A stretch of DNA of 29,944 nt from JANMDR01 sp043760555 (lineage in GTDB: Bacteria > Pseudomonadota > Gammaproteobacteria > Burkholderiales > Usitatibacteraceae). The notes beneath the pieces are model-generated. The model did not search any database. It saw nothing but the letters and a program-made list of their open reading frames with translations, and was not told the origin of the DNA. Shown in pieces: positions 23,353 through 29,944 of this stretch. Location: NCBI GenBank assembly GCA_043760555.1, contig JAYUOW010000256.1, positions 1 to 29,944 on the forward strand. Reading direction: 5' to 3'. Numbering within the stretch: position 1 is the stretch's first letter; every line of letters begins with the position of its first letter. Position numbers and translations under genes: made by a program.

Positions 23353-25695
23353 ATGCTCACTCAATCTAAAGTCGTTATCAGGCGGCGCGCCAGCTTTTTA
23401 GCAGTTGCCTTAGCGATTACCGCGCTGCAATCTGCATCTTACAGCGCCACCGCCATCGCGCAGGCCAAAGCGGACGAAACCAAAGAAGCGAAGGAAGCCA
23501 AGGGTAACGAAACCCAGCTCGAAAAAATTACCGTAACAGCCCAGCGTCGCGAACAAGAATTGCAATCTGTGCCTATCCCAGTGTCCACCTTCACGGCGCG
23601 TGACTTAGAGCTTCGCAATATTACTAACACGTTAAAAGTGGGTGAGTTTATTCCTAATATGGTGGCGCAAAATAATACGGGCTTAGGCACGGCAAATGTC
23701 TACTTTATCCGCGCGCTGGGCAATACCGAATCTATCGCTACGTTTGATCCGCCAGTTGGAACGTACGTAAATGATATTTATGTGAGCCGTCAAAATGCGA
23801 ATAATTTTTCGTTTTTTGATGTGGAACGCATCGAAGTTTTGCGTGGCCCGCAAGGTACGCTGTTTGGCCGCAACACCACCGGTGGCGCGATGAACGTGAT
23901 TTTACGCAAGCCAGGTAACGCGCAACAAGGCTATTTAGAAATCGGCGGCGGCAGCTTTGGTAGCAAAACCTCGCGCGGGTCAGTGGATATGCCGTTTAGC
24001 GATAATTTCTTCACTAAATTTTCGTATTACTACGTCAACGATCGCGGCTATGTTCGCAATATCACGACGGGACAACGCTTAAACGATCAAGATTCGCAAG
24101 GCTATCGCGGCGCGTTTTTATGGCGTTTGCAAGATGGCTTTAGCTGGAATTTAGCCGCAGATGTGACTGAAGACAATGGCCTAGCGCTGTACAACGCGGG
24201 TGACAATGGCACGCGCATTTCAAGATCAGGCTTGCGTAACGACGCCAGCGCAGGTGGCGTTAACGCCGCTGGCGCGCCACGGTTTTCTGGCGAGAAAAAT
24301 AACTATGGCCAAGGCAATCGCGTGAAATCGCAATCGGTATCGTCCACGGTAAATTATTTATGGGGCAACACCTCGATTGATTTTATTACCGGCTGGCGCG
24401 ATATGACGCAAAAATTCGCGATCGATTTTGGCAACACGCCGGTAGCCACGGGCGGCTTCACCATATTGAACGATGGCCGTCACAAACAATTTAGCCAAGA
24501 AATAAAAGCGGCGGGCGACATTGGCCAATTAAGCTACGTAGCCGGTGCGTTTTACATGGCCGAAAAAAACAACACTGACCTTGGCGATTTATTTAACTTG
24601 GCCTTTTCTGGCGGTGCCAATGTGCCGCTGGTGTTGGCTGATCGCGCGCTCAATAACACGACAAAATCTAAAGCCATTTACGCCCAAGGTGATTTTAAAA
24701 TCACCCCGCAGTTTACCGGCACGCTGGGCTTGCGCTATACCGACGATACGAAAGAAGTAGGCTTTGTGGACAACCGTGCGGCCGCAGCGCCGGCCGCACA
24801 GCTCACCACCGCCAACATGCAGGCCGCGGGCATTCCCACCACCATCAGCACCAAGCTTGCCACGCCGCGCGCCGCACTGGCCTATCAAGCCAATCCTGAC
24901 CTGATGTTTTTTGCTTCGGCCACCCGTGGCTTTAAGTCGGGCGGTTGGAACGCACGCGGTACCTCGTCTGCAGTGCTGACGCCCTTTGGCATCGAAAAAG
25001 TGTGGTCATACGAAGCCGGATGGCGCATGAGCTTGGCCAATAACACCGTGCGCTTTAACGGCACGGTATTTCGGTCAGACGTAAAGGACTTGCAAACGTC
25101 GTCCGCCTTTATCAGCCCAACGGGTGCAGTAAGTTTCATTATTCAAAACTTTGCGGGTTTAAAAAACCAAGGCCTTGAATTGGAGCTAAACGCCCAACCG
25201 ATGCGCGGCTTAAACACCTACATTAACCTCGGCTTTCAAGACGCGAAGTATGTGGATATTGCCCCAGCAATTTTAAACCAACAAGCCGAATGCCGCGCCA
25301 GCATTGCCTCTGGCGCAGCGGCTCGGCCACGTTGCTTACAAGGCATTGTGAATGCAGCGGGCGAAATTTCCACGCCAGTACGCGCACCTAAAGTGAGCAT
25401 TAGCCCGGGCGTTTCTTACACCGTTCCAACGGGCTGGAGCAATGTGCGGGCTACCGGCGCACTGAACTTGTCCTACCAAGGCAAAGCAGTTGCAGGCACA
25501 GCGGAGAACGCATTTTCAGTGGCACACACGGTTATCAATGCGTCAATCGGCTTGCTAGGTGGCGAGGTGTGGAAGCTTACAGCCGATTGCTCCAACTGTT
25601 CGGACAAAAAGTGGTTTACGGCGAGCTTGGCTGGCCTAAATTATTTGAACGATCCGCGCCGGTATTCGATGAAATTAAACTATACGTTTAAATAA
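23353..25695 (+). CDS. TonB-dependent outer-membrane receptor
   Basis: A 780-residue receptor. The signal peptide ends at ATAIAQA. A short charged linker (KADETKEAKEAKG) leads to the TonB box region LEKITVTAQRREQELQSVPIPVSTF. The plug domain shows VPIPVSTFTARDLE, DPPVGTYVNDIYVSR and FFDVERIEVLRGPQGTLFGRNTTGGAMNV. The rest is a 22-strand type barrel with GLRYTDDTKEVGF and FASATRGFKSGGWNARG; it ends NYTFK. The style is that of receptors often tied to uptake of aromatic or other organic substrates rather than to classical siderophore systems, but the ligand is unknown. The ATG at 23353 has AAAGGGA upstream; the longer frame from 23236 runs through the operator and is rejected. Hydrolase-fold paralogues lie on both sides under the same operator. 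Confidence 0.93.
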   Translation: MLTQSKVVIRRRASFLAVALAITALQSASYSATAIAQAKADETKEAKEAKGNETQLEKITVTAQRREQELQSVPIPVSTFTARDLELRNITNTLKVGEFIPNMVAQNNTGLGTANVYFIRALGNTESIATFDPPVGTYVNDIYVSRQNANNFSFFDVERIEVLRGPQGTLFGRNTTGGAMNVILRKPGNAQQGYLEIGGGSFGSKTSRGSVDMPFSDNFFTKFSYYYVNDRGYVRNITTGQRLNDQDSQGYRGAFLWRLQDGFSWNLAADVTEDNGLALYNAGDNGTRISRSGLRNDASAGGVNAAGAPRFSGEKNNYGQGNRVKSQSVSSTVNYLWGNTSIDFITGWRDMTQKFAIDFGNTPVATGGFTILNDGRHKQFSQEIKAAGDIGQLSYVAGAFYMAEKNNTDLGDLFNLAFSGGANVPLVLADRALNNTTKSKAIYAQGDFKITPQFTGTLGLRYTDDTKEVGFVDNRAAAAPAAQLTTANMQAAGIPTTISTKLATPRAALAYQANPDLMFFASATRGFKSGGWNARGTSSAVLTPFGIEKVWSYEAGWRMSLANNTVRFNGTVFRSDVKDLQTSSAFISPTGAVSFIIQNFAGLKNQGLELELNAQPMRGLNTYINLGFQDAKYVDIAPAILNQQAECRASIASGAAARPRCLQGIVNAAGEISTPVRAPKVSISPGVSYTVPTGWSNVRATGALNLSYQGKAVAGTAENAFSVAHTVINASIGLLGGEVWKLTADCSNCSDKKWFTASLAGLNYLNDPRRYSMKLNYTFK

Positions 25696-25713
25696 ATTGG
25701 TGTTAGATAAATA

Positions 25714-25746
25714 CCTGAAGACGTCCTACTTTCGGGCGTCTTCAGG
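25714..25746 (+). terminator. CTGAAGAYGCCC-family terminator after the TonB receptor
   Basis: A 13-bp stem with one T-G pair and loop TACTTTC (arm cctgaagacgtcc), 18 bp after the receptor stop and followed by a T-rich stretch. It lies between convergent genes and can serve the second hydrolase gene as well. Confidence 0.8.
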
Positions 25747-25771
25747 CATTTCTATAGCTTTTATTCTAAAA

Positions 25772-26596
25772 TTAGGCTGCTAAAAATTGTTGCATTACTG
25801 CCGCCCGCTTATCCAATAAATCAGGCGGACAAGTTAATGGTTCCACTGGCGGAAAATCCAGTACCGGATAATCTGGGCGCACCGCACTGCCGTCTGCACT
25901 AATGAGTGCTGGCTGCTTTAAGTTGCGCAATGCGGTTTCTACATCATCGCGAAACGCGGCGCGTATTAGAGGGCGAAACGCGGCGGCTGATTTTAAGCTC
26001 TCCATCGTTTTTGCGTGCAGTGCAGCCGCACTTGGGAGACCGGTTGGCCGCCGATGTTCGGCATCGCGTGCATACCAAGGGTAGAACAAATATTGGTCGC
26101 GACAGAGTAGAAACGTGTTGAGCAAATGATTACCGTTGATGTCAGGCGCAAACGGCGGCGCGTAGGCTTCTAGCAATTCTTCAAGCTGCTCCGGTTTTGG
26201 AATGCCAATACCATCCAAAATCACGCGCCGCACCTGCACCTCCGTGCGCGCACATAAGGCAAGCGCCACGCGCACGCCCGAAAGCGTGCCGTACACATCA
26301 ATTATGGCGGTTGGTAGATGCTGCGCTATGCCCGCTGCCATCACATCGGCGTAGTCGGCAATAGTCGGCTCATGGGCAACGTTTAAAGCCCCAGAATCGC
26401 CCATGCCGGGCAAATCAATGGCGTAGCTTACCTGCACAAATTTATCTTGCAGGCGGCTCAGCATCAGCGCGCTACCGGGTGCCGCGTGCAACATGACTAG
26501 CGGCGGCACTGCGCTAACGGCACCCACGTTGTGCTCGCGCACATGAAGCTGGCCTGAAAACTGTGGCGTGCTGACATCCCAAAATCGTCTAAACAT
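25772..26596 (-). CDS. alpha/beta-hydrolase-fold protein, paralogue of the double hydrolase
   Basis: A 274-residue hydrolase-fold protein: PPLVMLHAAPGSALM (oxyanion region), YAIDLPGMGDSG, elbow DVYGTLSGVRVALAL. At the elbow the nucleophile position is Leu105 (G-T-L-S-G), with Ser displaced by one, so normal Ser-hydrolase chemistry is doubtful. The cap motif HLLNTFLLCRDQYLFYPW (157-174) is clearly shared with both halves of the double hydrolase at 21346-23007, as is the preceding YAPPFAPDxxG. No catalytic His is evident near the short C-terminus. It is convergent with the receptor gene and has its own TTGTCCGGACAA palindrome 41 bp upstream of the ATG. Confidence 0.87.
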   Translation of the reverse strand: MFRRFWDVSTPQFSGQLHVREHNVGAVSAVPPLVMLHAAPGSALMLSRLQDKFVQVSYAIDLPGMGDSGALNVAHEPTIADYADVMAAGIAQHLPTAIIDVYGTLSGVRVALALCARTEVQVRRVILDGIGIPKPEQLEELLEAYAPPFAPDINGNHLLNTFLLCRDQYLFYPWYARDAEHRRPTGLPSAAALHAKTMESLKSAAAFRPLIRAAFRDDVETALRNLKQPALISADGSAVRPDYPVLDFPPVEPLTCPPDLLDKRAAVMQQFLAA

Positions 26597-26636
26597 TATC
26601 GCGTGTCCAAATAATTATCTAAATCAATAATATAAG

Positions 26637-26648
26637 TTGTCCGGACAA
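26637..26648. promoter_or_regulatory. operator palindrome 3 (second hydrolase)
   Basis: TTGTCCGGACAA again, 41 bp upstream of the second hydrolase's ATG. Read on the minus strand, a TATACA (-10-like) box lies just before it, so the site would overlap the transcription start, as it does for the receptor. Confidence 0.75.
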
Positions 26649-26700
26649 ATTTGTATAGTGCTTTTGTGATGTGAACCTACTACGCTAACCAAAATTTAAT

Positions 26701-26735
26701 GCCTGAAGATGCCCTATTTTAGGGCGTCTTCAGGC
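26701..26735. repeat. CTGAAGAYGCCC-family hairpin between divergent gene starts
   Basis: A 15-bp stem with one T-G pair and loop ATTTT (arm gcctgaagatgccct), followed by a T-run on the + side. It lies between the start of the second hydrolase gene (minus) and the start of the large surface-protein gene (plus), so it is not downstream of any gene visible here. It may be a leader attenuator for the large gene, a relic, or evidence that the element has another role. Confidence 0.75.
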
Positions 26736-26857
26736 CAATTTTTAAGCCTGCATCACATTGCACATGGTCTCCATACTTTCTGCACATTTTATTGTTAATG
26801 TTTGCGCTTAAACATAGTGTGCCGCCCGTAAAATTAGCGAAACTAGGAGATGATGCA

Positions 26858-29800
26858 ATGCAAAATTTTTATCACTGGCTGCGACATGCGCGCAACAACC
26901 TACAAACCTGGCTTGGCGCTGCAATAATTTCTGTGCTGCTGGCAGGCGCTTTCACCGTTAAAAAAGCAGAGGCCGCAAACTTTGTAGTCAACACCTCAAC
27001 GGCCGCCCTTAGCGGCTTATGGTTCAATGAAAGCGAAGCGGGATGGGGCGTTAGCCTTACCCAGCAAGGGCCGGTGATTTTTGCGGCGTGGTATGCCTAT
27101 GACGCCAGCGGCTTACCGGCATGGTACGTGATGTCTAATTGCGCCATTACGGCCAATGGTTGCACGGGCGATATTTATCGCGTGACTGGCGGCACCAAGC
27201 CAACCCTTCCTTGGGCAGGTGCAAGCCGCACGGTGAGCAAAGTTGGCAGTGCCGATGTTGCCTTTACCGACGTAAACAATGGCGTTTTCAGCTATACGCT
27301 CAACAGTGTAAGTTCCAGCCGCAATATTGCACGGCAAGTGTTTGCCAATGGCACGGTAGCGCCCGCCATCGACTACACGGGGCTATGGTGGAATGCCAAT
27401 GAATCCGGTTGGGGCATAGCCATCACTCAGCAGTTTTCCACTATTTTTGCTACTTGGTTTACCTACGACGATGCCGGTGCACCCGTCTGGTATGTGGCTT
27501 CAAATTGTGCAATCGTAGGCAATAGTTGCAACGGAGATTTGTACTACGTGGTTGGTGGCACTCCACCTACGATGGCGTGGAAAGGCGGCGCGCGAACAGT
27601 GTCAAAAGTCGGTGTAATCAACATTAATTTTGCATCTACTACTGCTGGCACGCTTAACTACACCATCAATGGCGTGAGCGGCTCAAGACTAATTACACCG
27701 CAAGTTTTCTCCACCGCTGCAGCAGTTTCGGGCGCACCAATCATTGGCGCTGCCACTGCGGCCAATGGAAGTGCGTCCATCGCTTTTAACGCGCCCGCAT
27801 CCAACGGTGGCAGCACCATTACCGGCTACACGGCGAGCTGCAGTGCGGCGGGGGCGGTGACTCGCGCCACCGGCAGCAGCAGCCCCATCACAGTGACGGG
27901 ATTGATCGCGGGCACTACGTACAGCTGCGTTGTCACCGCCACCAATGCAGTAGGCGTAAGCGCTGCATCGGCCAGCGTTAGCGTAACGCCAAGTGCTACA
28001 GCAACGCCCGCCACCGGCACGTTTAAGGGGCAGGTATGGGTCGATAACTGGTTTGCGCTGTACGTGGGCGACATTAAAGTGGCTGAGGATTCTGTAGCCA
28101 TCACCACGGAACGCTCGTTTAATTCTGAAACCTTTCATTTCAACGCCAGCTATCCACTGGAACTTAATTTTATTGTTAAAGATTACAAGGCAAATGATTC
28201 CGGTTTGGAATACATTGGCTTAAGCAATCAACAAATAGGTGACGGCGGATTTATCATGCAAATCACCGACACCGCTACCAATAAAGTAGCGGCCGTATCG
28301 AGCACTGCATTTAAATGCTTGGTAATTCATAAAGCCCCGCTTAACCCCAGTTGCGAGAAGGATGTCAATCCACTGGCTAGCTGCCAATCAAGAATTAGCG
28401 ATGAACCAGCAGGCTGGAAGAGCGTAGGCTACAACACTAGCGGATGGGAAAACGCAGTGGCCTACACCACCACGCAAATTGGCGTGAAAGAAGGTTATTT
28501 TGATATTGCATGGGATGCAGCCGCCAAACTAATTTGGTCATCCGACCTTAAAGCCGACAACACCTTGCTGTGTAAAACCACGGTTGCTGCACCGGTAACG
28601 TCCACTGTACCTGCCGCACCTACTGGCATCATGGCTACGGCCGGAACGAGTAGTGCCAGCATTGCCTTTAGCGCTGCGATGGTCGCTGGCAGCCTGCCAA
28701 TTTCAAGTTACACCGCCACCTGTGTAAGTAGCGTAAACACGCTTACCGGCAGCAATATCGCTAGCCCCATCGTGGTGATGGGCATGACGGGTGGCGTGGT
28801 GTATTCCTGCACGGTTGTTGCCAGCAACAGCTTTGGGTCAAGCGCGCAATCAGCAAGTGTTGCCGTCACGCCCGTTACAAACACCATCCCGACCAGCAGC
28901 GCCTTCAAAGTAGTGAGTACGGCCGGCGTTGAAGGCGGTACATTGCCTAATGATTACACTTGCGATGGCGCGGGCTCTACCGCCGCGTTAGCGTGGGCAA
29001 ACGCGCCTGCGGGCACGACGGAATTTGCCGTGCTCATGACCACCTTGCCGAGTGACGGCACTATCAAATGGAATTGGGTGTTGTATGGCATTCCCGCGAG
29101 CCGCACTGGGTTGAACAAAGATAGCTTTGGCATGGGCACACTGGGCGTGGGTAGCGATGAACCGATTGTAGGCTACCAGCCGCCGTGCTCACAAGGCTCT
29201 GGAGCCAAGCTTTACACGTTCACCGTGTACGCGCTATCTACAGCGCCTAACGTGAGCGGCACAGTGACTGGCGATGCGCTTACTAAAGCCATGGCGGGCA
29301 TTACATTAGGCACCGCGACACTTAACTTAAACGTCACCCGCACCAATATGGCGGGCTCGACGACCGCTTGCCTTAACGTCCGCAACGCTACGAGCGCGTC
29401 AAGCACTGGGTTTGCGTCTGTTAGCTGTGACAGCAACTACGCCTACGTAAGCTCAAACGGTCTCGCCACCCACGCCATGATGAACGGCATCACCGCCAGT
29501 AATTTGCAGATGCCATTAGCGCAAAATTTCTTTGGTGCTAACGCTTGGAAAATACCATTAAATCCCGCCATCGCCGCAACCACCACCACGGCAGTAGATG
29601 GCCCAATTGGTGTGGCGATAAACGGCGTGCCAATTTTTAATCCGTGCAAACAAGGTGGCTGCCAAAACGGTGACACCAAAGTACTGGGTGAGCTCGATGC
29701 ATGTAACGGTCACGCCGGCCGCGCCGATGATTACCATTATCACGCCGCACCCACCTGCATGATGGCCGGTAAAACTGCTAACTATTGGGATACCCATCCG

Positions 29801-29944
29801 CTAGGCTGGGCGCTAGATGGCTTCGCCATTTTTGGCTACAACGACGCCAACGGTAACGTAGCCACGCGCGATGGCGTGTGTGGTGGCAATACTAGCGCGG
29901 TATCCAACGGCCCCTCAGGTTACAGCTATCACGTTACTGATACT
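26858..29944 (+). CDS. large secreted multidomain protein with PEBP and YHYH domains (3' end beyond window)
   Basis: An open frame of at least 1029 residues without a stop; it runs off the window. The ATG at 26858 has AGGAG eight bases upstream. Residues 1-40 form a long signal peptide (about 20 polar residues, then WLGAAIISVLLAGAF). Two GLWW-type repeats follow: GLWFNESEAGWGVSLTQQ at residue 53 and GLWWNANESGWGIAITQQ at 175, each with WYVxSNCAI. Residues 292-380 and about 586-670 are fibronectin-III-like domains (SSYTATCVSS, YSCTVVASNSFG). Residues 389-574 are a domain I cannot assign (FKGQVWVDNWFALYVGDIKV). Residues 682-835 are a PEBP-like domain (TLPNDYTCDG, FAVLMTTLPSDG, WNWVLYGIP). From about 840 comes a YHYH domain with DACNGHAGRADDYHYHAAPTC (YHYH at 959-962) and PLGWALDGFAIFGY. 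The protein is probably cell-surface or extracellular, possibly carbohydrate-related; its function is unknown. Confidence 0.88.
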   Translation, partial: MQNFYHWLRHARNNLQTWLGAAIISVLLAGAFTVKKAEAANFVVNTSTAALSGLWFNESEAGWGVSLTQQGPVIFAAWYAYDASGLPAWYVMSNCAITANGCTGDIYRVTGGTKPTLPWAGASRTVSKVGSADVAFTDVNNGVFSYTLNSVSSSRNIARQVFANGTVAPAIDYTGLWWNANESGWGIAITQQFSTIFATWFTYDDAGAPVWYVASNCAIVGNSCNGDLYYVVGGTPPTMAWKGGARTVSKVGVININFASTTAGTLNYTINGVSGSRLITPQVFSTAAAVSGAPIIGAATAANGSASIAFNAPASNGGSTITGYTASCSAAGAVTRATGSSSPITVTGLIAGTTYSCVVTATNAVGVSAASASVSVTPSATATPATGTFKGQVWVDNWFALYVGDIKVAEDSVAITTERSFNSETFHFNASYPLELNFIVKDYKANDSGLEYIGLSNQQIGDGGFIMQITDTATNKVAAVSSTAFKCLVIHKAPLNPSCEKDVNPLASCQSRISDEPAGWKSVGYNTSGWENAVAYTTTQIGVKEGYFDIAWDAAAKLIWSSDLKADNTLLCKTTVAAPVTSTVPAAPTGIMATAGTSSASIAFSAAMVAGSLPISSYTATCVSSVNTLTGSNIASPIVVMGMTGGVVYSCTVVASNSFGSSAQSASVAVTPVTNTIPTSSAFKVVSTAGVEGGTLPNDYTCDGAGSTAALAWANAPAGTTEFAVLMTTLPSDGTIKWNWVLYGIPASRTGLNKDSFGMGTLGVGSDEPIVGYQPPCSQGSGAKLYTFTVYALSTAPNVSGTVTGDALTKAMAGITLGTATLNLNVTRTNMAGSTTACLNVRNATSASSTGFASVSCDSNYAYVSSNGLATHAMMNGITASNLQMPLAQNFFGANAWKIPLNPAIAATTTTAVDGPIGVAINGVPIFNPCKQGGCQNGDTKVLGELDACNGHAGRADDYHYHAAPTCMMAGKTANYWDTHPLGWALDGFAIFGYNDANGNVATRDGVCGGNTSAVSNGPSGYSYHVTDT

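Noticed and set aside
27689..29797. Minus-strand ORFs opposite the large surface-protein gene
   Set aside because: The plus strand carries a continuous frame with recognisable domains and a good ribosome site; the antisense frames are short and unlike known proteins.

Overview
The window looks like a chromosomal segment of a betaproteobacterium, most likely Burkholderiales or a close relative, with roughly balanced base composition. The main evidence is the order lpxC, dciA (DUF721), M23 peptidase, secA, argJ, which is typical of that class. The two tandem GLWW-type repeats in the last gene support it. I cannot name a genus. I saw no tRNA, rRNA, CRISPR array or transposase gene.

Layout. At 123-950 there is a secreted DUF547 protein on the + strand. 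A four-gene minus-strand operon (4367 down to 915) encodes a small exported CxxC protein, an outer-membrane barrel, a family-2 glycosyltransferase and a polytopic GT87-like glycosyltransferase. It diverges from an AraC-type regulator (4562-5479). Next come a secreted Ig-like repeat protein (5546-7564) and a ParE-type toxin with its antitoxin (7731-8261). The housekeeping core follows: argJ, a methyltransferase with a Wzt-like N-terminal domain, secA, the M23 peptidase, divergent dciA, a small membrane protein, lpxC, an EamA transporter and a small Cys/Lys-rich protein.

The accessory part (18416-26648) looks like one uptake and metabolism module. It holds an orphan HigA-like regulator, a two-domain VOC protein, a GlcD-like FAD oxidase, a 553-residue double alpha/beta-hydrolase-fold protein, a TonB-dependent receptor and a second hydrolase-fold protein. 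The same perfect palindrome, TTGTCCGGACAA, lies 40-48 bp upstream of the start codons of the double hydrolase, the receptor and the second hydrolase, so these three transcription units probably share one repressor, which is not encoded in the window. The two hydrolase-fold proteins are paralogues, and both lack the usual Ser nucleophile. The first also contains a decayed second copy of the domain.

The window ends inside a very large secreted protein (26858 to beyond 29944). It has two GLWW repeats, two Fn3-like domains, a PEBP domain and a YHYH domain.

A second genome-scale signal is a family of seven near-identical intergenic hairpins built on CTGAAGAYGCCC. The same 12-mer also occurs singly inside two coding sequences, which recalls how DNA-uptake sequences are distributed in Neisseriaceae.
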